Shown here: positions 57,350-64,000 of the stretch, piece after piece | Layout of the letters: each line of letters opens with the position of its first letter | Position numbering within the stretch: the stretch's first letter is position 1 | From: Clostridiales bacterium | GTDB lineage: Bacteria; Bacillota; Clostridia; Saccharofermentanales; Saccharofermentanaceae | Direction of reading: 5' to 3' | NCBI GenBank assembly: GCA_017561715.1 | Contig: JAFZBN010000003.1 | Span: 62,001-126,000 of the forward strand | DNA: 64,000 nucleotides | Translations under genes and position numbers: made by a program | The notes under the pieces: generated by a model | Database searches by the model: none | What the model was told of the DNA's origin: nothing | Seen by the model: the letters and a program-made list of their open reading frames with translations, nothing else

Positions 57350-58476
57350 TCGGAAGTCCTTTCCCATAATCCGGAAGACAGGATCATGCTTAGGCCAAAC
57401 AGCAGCAGGCTGATGGCAAGTGCAGTAAAGATCGGTGTATAAGTAAACTCATCTTTGCAGATGCTCTTTAATATCGGTGTCCAGTCGGAAAGCGGAAAAT
57501 ACTTGACGATCCCGGTGTCGATAAAGGAAGGCAGTATCGCGGATATGGAGACGAGCACCATACCGCAGGAAGAAAAGAGCGATGTCTTTTTTGTCTGGGC
57601 AAAAGCACTGCCGATGACGCTGAAGATCGCCGTGATGACAAGCGCGGCCGCAAAGATCAGAAGAACGATCACGAAAAACCAGCCGGCCACTTCCGCTCCG
57701 TTTTCGGTGACCGCGTCAAACTCCTTCGGGCTCCAGATCGCCATGCCTCCGATCGCCGCGATGGATCCGATGATCCCCGAAAGGAAGATCTCGGCGAGCA
57801 TGACAAGTTCTTTTCCCAGAAGGATCTTCGAAAGATCCGCCGGGCACAAAACCAGAGTATCGAAAGTCTGGCGCTCTTTTTCTCCGGTGATCGTACGGGC
57901 CGAAAGCGTCATCGCGTTACTGGCCATCATGAGGAAGATGATCATGCCGACCACACCTCCGACGCGGTCGATATAGCCGATCACCCGGTCCGCAGAAGAA
58001 CTCATATCGATGTTTTCTATCTCCGGGTAAAGATCGTAGGCATCGCTGTAGTACTTTTCCCCCTCGAGAAGATAGGAAAGATCGATACCCAGGTCCTTCG
58101 CGTCTTTCAGGGCCTGTGAAGATGTCAGTATCGATGAATCATAAAGGATGCGAATGGTCTTATCCTCGACGACCAGCGCGCAGTCGGCCTTGCCGTTACT
58201 GACACGTGTTGTGGCTTCCTCGAGCGTACCGTTTCGGAAACTGAAATCCGGATAAGACTCCGAAAGCTCCTCTTTCATCTCTTCGGCAGAGAAGTCTTCG
58301 GGGAAATACACGGTACCGCTGTACCTGTCTACGAGGGTCACTACATAGCTCAGGCACCAAGACAGAAAAAGCACGCTTATCATCGGCACAAGAAGCATCG
58401 TCACCAGCTGGACCGGTGTCTTCCTGGTCTTCTTCCATTCACTTTTTATGACATGAAGTACGTGATTTCTCCGCAT
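57346..58476 (-). CDS. ABC-2 type transporter permease
   Basis: 376 aa. Same layout as the downstream permease: one N-terminal helix, an external domain of about 130 residues and five C-terminal helices. The coupling segment is ARTITGEKERQTFDTLVLCPADLSK. A charged tail is short. It follows the acyl-CoA-synthetase-like gene after 19 nt and overlaps the ATPase start by 4 nt. Together the three genes make a complete exporter. Confidence 0.92.
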   Translation of the reverse strand: MRRNHVLHVIKSEWKKTRKTPVQLVTMLLVPMISVLFLSWCLSYVVTLVDRYSGTVYFPEDFSAEEMKEELSESYPDFSFRNGTLEEATTRVSNGKADCALVVEDKTIRILYDSSILTSSQALKDAKDLGIDLSYLLEGEKYYSDAYDLYPEIENIDMSSSADRVIGYIDRVGGVVGMIIFLMMASNAMTLSARTITGEKERQTFDTLVLCPADLSKILLGKELVMLAEIFLSGIIGSIAAIGGMAIWSPKEFDAVTENGAEVAGWFFVIVLLIFAAALVITAIFSVIGSAFAQTKKTSLFSSCGMVLVSISAILPSFIDTGIVKYFPLSDWTPILKSICKDEFTYTPIFTALAISLLLFGLSMILSSGLWERTSE

Positions 58477-58495
58477 CCGTCGCTTCCCCTGATGT

Positions 58496-60334
58496 CTACT
58501 TCTGTTCTTCTTTTTCCTGCGGTTTCTCTTCTTTAAGTCCCTGCGCTTCTTTTTCCAGCGCGCGGAAATCGATCTTTCCGATCCTTGTCATCGGAAATTC
58601 GTCCTTGAATTCATATTCCACCGGGCAGGCATACGGGATCAGGTTCTTCTTGCAGTTCTCCGCGATCTGCTTTTTGATCTCTTCCTTCGTATTTTCATCC
58701 GCCGCGCGGTCCTTAAGTACAAGATACGCTTTTACGACATGAAGACGATACGGGTGCGGGATCGCGACCGCACAGGCCGCTTCGAGCGCTTCGTTTTCGA
58801 GGATGACCTTTTCGATCTGTGTGGGGAATACCGGAACGCCGGATACCTTGATGATCCTCTTGATGCGCTGATCGAAATAGAAGAAGCCTTCTTCGTCTCT
58901 GTGTCCCAGGTCTCCGCTGTGGATCCATCTTTTTCCGTCTTCGTGAATATGAATAGCCAGATCCGTCGCCTCGGGATCATTGAGATATCCGAGCATGACC
59001 GTCGGGCCGCTGATGCAGATCTCACCCTTTTCCCCGACCGGGACCTCTTCGTCCGTTCCCGTTTTCACGATCTTCATGTCGATCCCCGGAAGCGGAAGTC
59101 CGACGGAACCGCTCTTACAGTTCTTTTCGGGATTAACGGCGCACACCGTAAGTGTCTCGGTCAGACCGTACCCTTCGCGGAGCGAGATGTTCGCGCCGTG
59201 GGCATGGATATACTCTTCGAAACGCTTCTTGAGATCCATCGGGAGTGTGTCTCCTCCACTGAAGCAAGCTCTCAGGAAGTCGAGGTTCATGGTCTTTAAT
59301 TTATCGCTCTTGAGCATTCCCTCGTAAAGCGTCGGTACCGCCGCGATGAGCTGCGGTCTTTCTTTCTTGATGATCTTCGCCAGCTCGTCCGGCTTAAAGA
59401 TCGGCACCAGAAGCATGTTGATGCCGCAGGAGATCATGCAGTGCATGCACATGCAGATACCAAAACCGTGGAACAACGGAAGGATCGCGACCATCGTCAG
59501 ATCCGGGAAGTTCTCGGGATCATCAAACGGATCCGATACGCGGATGATCTGCGGGCCGAGCATCGCCGGCACATTCATATTCGTTGAAGAGATCACGGCG
59601 ATCTTCGGGGAACCCGTCGTACCGCCACTGTGAAGATAGATCGCCGGATCGTCAGGTCCGATCGGGCGGACATATTCTGCTTTTTCTTTTTTCTTAAATT
59701 CACCGAGATCCGTGAACGGATACTCCCAGTCGTAGTCGCCGCTGAACTTGCCCTTTCGCAGCATGTCGCCGTGGCGGATCAGTTCGCTGTAGGAGATATA
59801 GAACGAATCCTTAGGGAATTTCGGGATCTTTCTGCCCTTGCTGACATAAAACCCGAGTGCTTTTCCAAAGGAAAGATAGTCACCGATCTTACAGACGACG
59901 ACAAGACCCGGCTTTTGTTCTTCGATCATATCCAGCGCTTTCGGAAGGAAAGCATCGAGGATCATCAGGCACTCGCTGCCCGTTTCCTTCATGCAGGAGC
60001 AAAGCTCGGGAGCCGGTGTCTTCGGATGGACCATGTTCGCGATGGCGCCGAGTTTATTGAGCGCGTAGATCGCGACGACCGCCTGCGGGATGTTCGGAAG
60101 GCATACGGTAACGACCGTGCCGACGCCGATGTTGCAGTCAGCAAACGCTTCCGCCAGCGAATCGACTTCGGTAAGAAGCTCCTCGTATGTGATGCGTGTG
60201 CCCTCGAAGGTCACGCCTCTTTTTTTCGGGAAAGTCTTCGCCGAACGAAGAAGGATCTCATATAAAGTGAGATCCGGGATCTCCGGAAGTCCGCTCATTT
60301 CCTCATCATAGTATGCTGTCCAGGATCGGTCCAT
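58496..60334 (-). CDS. AMP-forming acyl-CoA synthetase-like enzyme
   Basis: 612 aa. ANL superfamily: P-loop YLHSGGTTGSPK (about 230-241), ATPLPL-type motif REGYGLTETL (about 385), HSGDLGHRDEEGFFYFDQRIKRIIKVSG (hinge and C-terminal domain; about 475-503, key residues Asp478 and Arg491) and the C-terminal catalytic Lys in MTRIGKIDFRALE. Adenylates a carboxylic acid and normally transfers it to CoA. N-terminal residues about 20-110 contain the usual dimer/substrate domain; a segment of about 40 residues near 165-210 is larger than in short-chain enzymes. It heads the operon with the ABC-2 exporter, which suggests activation of an acyl group that is then moved or used at the membrane (inference). 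Confidence 0.92.
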   Translation of the reverse strand: MDRSWTAYYDEEMSGLPEIPDLTLYEILLRSAKTFPKKRGVTFEGTRITYEELLTEVDSLAEAFADCNIGVGTVVTVCLPNIPQAVVAIYALNKLGAIANMVHPKTPAPELCSCMKETGSECLMILDAFLPKALDMIEEQKPGLVVVCKIGDYLSFGKALGFYVSKGRKIPKFPKDSFYISYSELIRHGDMLRKGKFSGDYDWEYPFTDLGEFKKKEKAEYVRPIGPDDPAIYLHSGGTTGSPKIAVISSTNMNVPAMLGPQIIRVSDPFDDPENFPDLTMVAILPLFHGFGICMCMHCMISCGINMLLVPIFKPDELAKIIKKERPQLIAAVPTLYEGMLKSDKLKTMNLDFLRACFSGGDTLPMDLKKRFEEYIHAHGANISLREGYGLTETLTVCAVNPEKNCKSGSVGLPLPGIDMKIVKTGTDEEVPVGEKGEICISGPTVMLGYLNDPEATDLAIHIHEDGKRWIHSGDLGHRDEEGFFYFDQRIKRIIKVSGVPVFPTQIEKVILENEALEAACAVAIPHPYRLHVVKAYLVLKDRAADENTKEEIKKQIAENCKKNLIPYACPVEYEFKDEFPMTRIGKIDFRALEKEAQGLKEEKPQEKEEQK

Positions 60335-60392
60335 GGTAATTTCTTACTTCCTTACATGCCATAACAATCTTATGTATTTTACTCAATTTCTC

Positions 60393-60421
60393 TTAAAAAA
60401 GAAATAGCGAGGTGGTATGAT
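60393..60421 (+). promoter_or_regulatory. Predicted radA-ispD promoter
   Basis: TTAAAA (60393-60398), a 17-nt spacer and an extended -10, TGG-TATGAT (hexamer 60416-60421), 47 nt before the radA start. Confidence 0.45.
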
Positions 60422-60468
60422 TAGGTGGATAAGGCGCATGTCGCGCCCCTTTTGAAAAAGGAGATACC

Positions 60469-61845
60469 ATGGCTAAGAAAAAAGCGCAATTCGTCTGCCG
60501 CAACTGCGGTTACGAGACTTCCGGATGGATGGGAAAATGCCCGTCGTGCCAGGAATACAACACATTCGATGAGGTCGTTGAAGTAAAGTCGGCCCCAAGT
60601 GACGCCAAGCCTGCCCTTCGTGCCGGCTGGATCGCCGAGCGCGGTGTCTCCAAACTCTCTGAAGTCGCCAAAGAAAACGAGCCGCGTTTTTCTTCCGGCA
60701 TTGCCGAACTCGACCGGATCCTCGGCGGCGGTTTTGTCGAAGGTTCCATGACGCTTGTCGGCGGCGACCCGGGTATCGGTAAATCCACACTGCTCATGCA
60801 GGTCAGCGGCGCCGTAAAGACCAAGGGCGAGATCCTCTACGTTTCCGGCGAGGAATCCAAGTCCCAGATCAAGATGCGCGCCGACCGTCTCGGTATCTCC
60901 CGTGACAGCATCGTTCTGTGCTCGCAGACATCCTTTGAACATATTTCAGAGCTCATTTCCGAGCGAAAGCCCGGCCTTTGCGTGATCGACTCGATCCAGA
61001 CGCTCTACAGCGAAGATATCTCTTCCGCGCCGGGCTCTGTTTCCCAGACGCGTGAGGTCACCGCCGGTCTTCTTCGTATCGCGAAATCACTGAATGTCCC
61101 GATCGTACTCGTCGGTCACGTCACAAAAGACGGCGCGATCGCGGGACCTCGCATCATCGAGCACATGGTAGACACCGTCCTTTATTTCGAAGGCGACGGC
61201 TCCTCTGCCCTTCGTATGCTCCGCGCCACGAAGAACCGTTTCGGTTCTACCGGTGAGATGGCCTTTTTCGAGATGACACAGAAAGGTCTCGTCGGCGTCG
61301 AAAACGCGTCCGCGCTCCTTCTTTCCGGCCGTCCGCATATGGCTCCCGGCTCCGTGATCACCTCGGTCGTCGAGGGTTCCCGTGCCGTTCTTCTGGAGAT
61401 CCAGGCGCTGATGTCGCCTTCCGCTTACGCAAATCCGCAGCGCATGACGCAGGGACTCGATAAGGGCCGTGTGTCCATGCTTCTGGCCGTTCTGGAAAGT
61501 AAATGCAAGGTCGGCATTTCGAATATGGATGCCTACATCAATGTCGTCGGCGGCATGCGCATCGATGAGACCGCGTGCGATCTGGCCGTCATCTGTGCCG
61601 TTTTCTCTTCCGTCTCTGGAAAAGCACTCGCCGAAAATACCATGGTGATCGGCGAAGTCGGTCTGACCGGCGAGCTCCGTCCCGTCAGCGATCTCGAGAA
61701 ACGCCTCGCGGACGCTTCCCGACTCGGCTTCTCTGCCTGTGTCCTTCCGGGAGCGAGCAAGAGCGCGGCCGAAAGGCTCCCCGTAAAAATGGAATTCATC
61801 TACGTCGATAAGCTTTCCGAAGCGATCGATGTGCTTTTCTCATAA
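60469..61845 (+). CDS. radA: DNA repair protein RadA
   Basis: 458 aa. N-terminal zinc finger (Cys10, Cys13, Cys24, Cys27), RecA-like ATPase with Walker A GGDPGIGKST (98-107), the RadA-specific motif KNRFGSTGEM (about 254) and a Lon-like C-terminal domain without protease activity (VGGMRIDETACDLAVICAV). RadA promotes branch migration of recombination intermediates. Start chosen at the ATG after AAAAGGAG. It overlaps nothing; ispD begins 10 nt after its stop. The gene pair radA-ispD is frequent in Clostridia. Confidence 0.97.
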   Translation: MAKKKAQFVCRNCGYETSGWMGKCPSCQEYNTFDEVVEVKSAPSDAKPALRAGWIAERGVSKLSEVAKENEPRFSSGIAELDRILGGGFVEGSMTLVGGDPGIGKSTLLMQVSGAVKTKGEILYVSGEESKSQIKMRADRLGISRDSIVLCSQTSFEHISELISERKPGLCVIDSIQTLYSEDISSAPGSVSQTREVTAGLLRIAKSLNVPIVLVGHVTKDGAIAGPRIIEHMVDTVLYFEGDGSSALRMLRATKNRFGSTGEMAFFEMTQKGLVGVENASALLLSGRPHMAPGSVITSVVEGSRAVLLEIQALMSPSAYANPQRMTQGLDKGRVSMLLAVLESKCKVGISNMDAYINVVGGMRIDETACDLAVICAVFSSVSGKALAENTMVIGEVGLTGELRPVSDLEKRLADASRLGFSACVLPGASKSAAERLPVKMEFIYVDKLSEAIDVLFS

Positions 61846-61855
61846 GGAGGCAACC

Positions 61856-62638
61856 ATGCAGATCCCAAAGATCACTCTTCCTTCTTCGTTTGAACTTCGC
61901 CGCCCTCTGTACCTGATCGTTCCGGCGGCAGGTCTCGGCACGAGAATGGGGATCTCCGACAGTAAACAGTTCTTTAAGATCAACGGCGTTCCGGTCCTCG
62001 CCAGAACCCTTCTCGCTTTTTCCGAATACAAGGAAAAGACAGGTATCTCGATCCATGCCGTGATCGTGACCACAGAAGATAACATCTCCCGCGTACAGGA
62101 GCTCGTTGACGAGTACAATATCTCCTTTGTTGAAAAGATCGTCAAAGGCGGTGAGACGCGTCAGGATTCAGTCGCCTGCGGTATCGCGGCGCTTTCCGAG
62201 CTGGAAACGCCTCCGGGAGATCCGGATCCCGTATTTATTCACGATGGCGCCAGATGCATGGTCGACCAGGACACGATCGCTTCCTGCTACGCCGGCGGAC
62301 ACATCTACGATGTCAGCGTCGCCGCGACCCCCTGCAAAAACACCATTAAGAGGGCAGCCGCGCCGAAAGAAGGCGCAAAAGAAAAGCATCCGCTTGTCGA
62401 TAAAACGCTTGACCGCGACACGCTCTACGAAGTGCAGACGCCGCAGGTCTTTCAGTACAAGGTGCTTCTGGATGTAAGTAAAAGAGCAAAGGAAATGGGC
62501 ATCACTGCCACGGATGACACGGCGCTCGCCGAAGCGCTCGGCATCGACGTGCACCTGATTCCGTGCTCCTACGGAAACATAAAGATAACGACGCCCGAAG
62601 ACGCCGCCATTGCAGAATATATGTTGAGCCGCAAGTAA
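61856..62638 (+). CDS. ispD: 2-C-methyl-D-erythritol 4-phosphate cytidylyltransferase
   Basis: 260 aa. Start at MQIPKITL, 5 nt after AAGGAGG; the longer frame from 61829 overlaps radA. Third DXP-pathway step: MEP plus CTP to CDP-ME. Nucleotidyltransferase fold with VPAAGLGTRMG (CTP loop), DSKQFFKI (Lys), GGETRQDSV (a near-perfect IspD signature), HDGARCMV, and TPQVFQY. An N-terminal extension of about 22 residues precedes the fold. A terminator overlaps the 3' end, with the stop codon in its loop. Confidence 0.95.
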   Translation: MQIPKITLPSSFELRRPLYLIVPAAGLGTRMGISDSKQFFKINGVPVLARTLLAFSEYKEKTGISIHAVIVTTEDNISRVQELVDEYNISFVEKIVKGGETRQDSVACGIAALSELETPPGDPDPVFIHDGARCMVDQDTIASCYAGGHIYDVSVAATPCKNTIKRAAAPKEGAKEKHPLVDKTLDRDTLYEVQTPQVFQYKVLLDVSKRAKEMGITATDDTALAEALGIDVHLIPCSYGNIKITTPEDAAIAEYMLSRK

Positions 62639-62653
62639 GCGGCTCATTTTTTT
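62626..62653 (+). terminator. Terminator overlapping the ispD stop codon
   Basis: 7-bp stem GAGCCGC (62626-62632) / GCGGCTC (62639-62645) with a 6-nt loop holding most of the last codons and the TAA (62636-62638), then a 7-T run. Confidence 0.9.
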
Positions 62654-62655
62654 GC

Positions 62656-63219
62656 TTATTCAGATAATCCCGGCTGTTCCGGTCGGCTCGAAAGATCGAC
62701 TTCTTCTCTTCGCATCGTCACGCTGCAGAATACCATGATGCCTTCGCCCTCGCCGAATCTCGTGAGGTTCTCACCGGTCGTCGCGGTGATGCCGATCCTT
62801 TCCGGAGCGAGATTGCAAAGTTCTCCGATACGGATCTTCATGGGGCCGATCATCGGCGTGAACTTCGGTCTTTTGCCTTCAATGCTGATGGAGATATGTG
62901 TCAGTTCCCAGCCCTGATCCACGGCAAAGGAAAGTCCTTTTTTCAGATATTCGGCGCTGTCGGTGATGCCGGACTGGCACATCTGATCCGCAATCGGTCC
63001 TAAGATGTTGACGCCGGTCACTCCGGAGATCGCGTTGGTCAAAGCATGCAGTACCGCGTCCCCGTCACTGTTGGCCACGAGCGGCGTCTCTCCCGGGAAT
63101 TCCACGCCCGCGAGGATCAGTTTCTTCGGCCATTTGTCCGCGCTCTTAAGCTGCGCTTCACAAGGCTGCATGAAACGATGACTGTCCTGTCCGATCCCGT
63201 TTGCGTATTCGTACTGCAT
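62656..63219 (-). CDS. ispF: Divergent 2-C-methyl-D-erythritol 2,4-cyclodiphosphate synthase
   Basis: 187 aa. Start at MQYEYAN; the in-frame ATG at 63255 lies in the -10 box. IspF fold: GQDSHRF (Asp12 and His14, counterparts of the zinc ligands Asp8 and His10) and ANSDGDAVLHALTNAI, keeping the third ligand His but with Asn for the usual His34-equivalent and for the Asp before the Ala. The typical FPDTDP-x-x-KGADS loop is replaced by a shortened IADQMCQSGITDS, while the C-terminal TATTGENLTRFGEGEG is close to the ATT-TE-L-F-G-GEG block. The fold and metal site are kept, so cyclisation of CDP-ME-2P is plausible, but active-site lid chemistry may differ. It belongs to a 'GQDSHRF' clade rather than the canonical one. 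Confidence 0.85.
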   Translation of the reverse strand: MQYEYANGIGQDSHRFMQPCEAQLKSADKWPKKLILAGVEFPGETPLVANSDGDAVLHALTNAISGVTGVNILGPIADQMCQSGITDSAEYLKKGLSFAVDQGWELTHISISIEGKRPKFTPMIGPMKIRIGELCNLAPERIGITATTGENLTRFGEGEGIMVFCSVTMRREEVDLSSRPEQPGLSE

Positions 63220-63253
63220 AATTATTTCCGCCTTTTCTAATCGATCTTTTACC

Positions 63254-63262
63254 ATTATAACA
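63254..63262 (-). promoter_or_regulatory. Extended -10 promoter of ispF
   Basis: Minus strand TGT-TATAAT (hexamer 63254-63259), 34 nt before the ispF start codon. Its ATG-like end is the false upstream start. Confidence 0.55.
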
Positions 63263-63303
63263 CGAGCGGAAGCGCCAAATTCAGCGCGTCCGCCCGGAAG
63301 GTC

Positions 63304-63855
63304 TTATTTCTGTATTTCAGTCACGATCCAGTTTGCCAGATCCTGCGCGGTCCATTCGCCCCGGTCCTGACCTTTGAAACGCGCCTTCTGCATATTTTCC
63401 TTGATGACGATCGCCTCCGGAAGTGCCTCGATCTCATACGCCTCCGTGAGTTCTTTTTCCGCCAGCGCGTCGATCGGAACGATCAGGACTTTATCGTGAT
63501 ATTCCTCCGCGACCTGTTCCATACAGGCGAAAAGCCCGTAGATATCCGCGTGCATGCCCGAATAGAAGAAAAAGACAACGGGGATCGGACATGTTTTCGT
63601 CAGCGCGTCAAGGTCGGTCACCTGGCGGTAAAGAACGCCCGGTTCCTCTTCCCCGTCCGGGATCTCGAAGACCATCGCGCTGATCGAACAGTCGTAGTAA
63701 TAATCACCCAGGTACTTATGGTAGTCGCCGAGGTCGGAGTTACCTGCCTTGCTGCCTTTCTTGCACGCGCAAAAAAATCCCGGCATGCAGACGACAAGCA
63801 TCAGACATGCCAGGACCTTGACCAGTACTTTTTTATTTGAAAAGCACCGATCCAT
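63304..63855 (-). CDS. Thioredoxin-fold lipoprotein without redox cysteines
   Basis: 183 aa. Hydrophobic signal segment (9-28) and lipobox (GFFCAC, acylated Cys about 29-31). The rest is a thioredoxin-like fold: PIPVVFFFYSGMHADIYGLF where a CxxC enzyme would have its active site, followed by KVLIVPIDALAEKELTEAY, the cis-Pro segment IEALPEAIVI, and a final helix (WTAQDLANWIV). Because both active-site cysteines are missing (SGMH in place of CxxC), it should not be a disulfide reductase but could act as a chaperone or binding protein. It starts directly after the stop of the Mrp/NBP35-type gene (1 nt between them), so the two are likely co-translated. Confidence 0.78.
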   Translation of the reverse strand: MDRCFSNKKVLVKVLACLMLVVCMPGFFCACKKGSKAGNSDLGDYHKYLGDYYYDCSISAMVFEIPDGEEEPGVLYRQVTDLDALTKTCPIPVVFFFYSGMHADIYGLFACMEQVAEEYHDKVLIVPIDALAEKELTEAYEIEALPEAIVIKENMQKARFKGQDRGEWTAQDLANWIVTEIQK

Positions 63856-63856
63856 C

Positions 63857-64000
63857 TTACTTCTTTTCTTCGATCATCTTCTCGACGAACTCAACAGCGC
63901 CGGAAAGGATCTCGTTCGGAACTCTCTCGATGTGACCTTCGTCAACAAGAGCCGTGATATCCGGATCGAGCGGGAGCTTATCGAAAAGCGGAACGCCCAT
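63857..64000 (-). CDS. C-terminus of an Mrp/NBP35-type P-loop ATPase (truncated by the window edge)
   Basis: 48 codons including TAA at 63857-63859, open to the window end. The readable part GVPLFDKLPLDPDITALVDEG...IERV is the C-terminal segment of Mrp/NBP35/ApbC ATPases (FLGxIPLDPxI), followed by a helix ending EEKK. The Walker A and the CxxC of the family lie outside. These proteins carry and transfer Fe-S clusters. It ends directly before the thioredoxin-fold lipoprotein. Confidence 0.8.
   Translation of the reverse strand: MGVPLFDKLPLDPDITALVDEGHIERVPNEILSGAVEFVEKMIEEKK

Noticed and set aside
1-64000. tRNA, rRNA, CRISPR arrays, transposases and prophage genes
   Set aside because: I looked for cloverleaf T-loop sequences, direct-repeat arrays and recombinase motifs and saw none, though a manual reading can miss a single tRNA.

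Overview
The window looks like a chromosomal segment of a Gram-positive anaerobe of the Bacillota, most likely class Clostridia. The support is gene content: DUF4214 repeats fused to a polysaccharide deacetylase, several lipoproteins with short lipoboxes, a MoxR/DUF58/transglutaminase operon, a MarR-ABC multidrug exporter operon, DXP-pathway isoprenoid genes, and many purine-rich Shine-Dalgarno sites. No rRNA, tRNA, CRISPR array, prophage or IS transposase was seen. I assign no species.

Layout. 1-1033 is the 3' part of a PilT-type pilus retraction ATPase. 1160-11632 (minus) is a four-gene signalling operon: a dCache hybrid histidine kinase, a REC-GGDEF-REC-HD-GYP protein, a second hybrid kinase, and a hybrid kinase fused to a DegV lipid-binding domain. 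It has two Hpt domains and no DNA-binding output; its only visible output is cyclic-di-GMP turnover, beside a pilus motor gene. 11795-15482 is an ABC exporter pair. 15625-16487 holds two small genes, one unknown and one TSCPD. 16519-20728 is the transglutaminase/DUF58/MoxR operon and 20780-22636 a cell-surface deacetylase. 22637-23054 is non-coding and holds a probable small RNA, a hairpin repeat and a terminator. 23055-26100 is hinT-like plus alaS. 26201-28794 is a WYL regulator divergent from a DUF1015 gene, followed by an FAD oxidoreductase and a giant DUF2298 membrane protein (to 33003).

33171-36037 is an amino-sugar block (nagB, a left-handed beta-helix acyltransferase, glmM). 36170-36688 is a tandem zinc-ribbon protein. 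36982-41173 is a heterodimeric ABC exporter under a MarR regulator with a visible operator. 41419-45126 holds a lipoprotein, an SPFH protein and a zinc-ribbon protein. 46941-48038 and 45315-46919 encode a class V aminotransferase and SerA, giving a likely serine pathway. 48289-51252 is a PP2C-like pseudophosphatase with a transmembrane segment and an external LysM-like domain. 51470-55276 are two DUF885 lipoprotein peptidase paralogues. 55405-60334 is an acyl-CoA-synthetase-like gene with a three-gene ABC-2 exporter. 60469-62638 is radA-ispD, then a divergent ispF, a cysteine-less thioredoxin-fold lipoprotein, and the end of an Mrp/NBP35 ATPase.

The least explained structure is a family of five intergenic hairpins (22916-22985, 27313-27388, 33082-33157, 36884-36968, 45226-45293). 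All share one architecture: a 4-bp inner stem whose sequence changes with pairing kept, conserved asymmetric internal-loop sequences, and an outer stem that differs at each site but still pairs. The second main observation is the self-contained phosphorelay/c-di-GMP operon with the kinase-DegV fusion.
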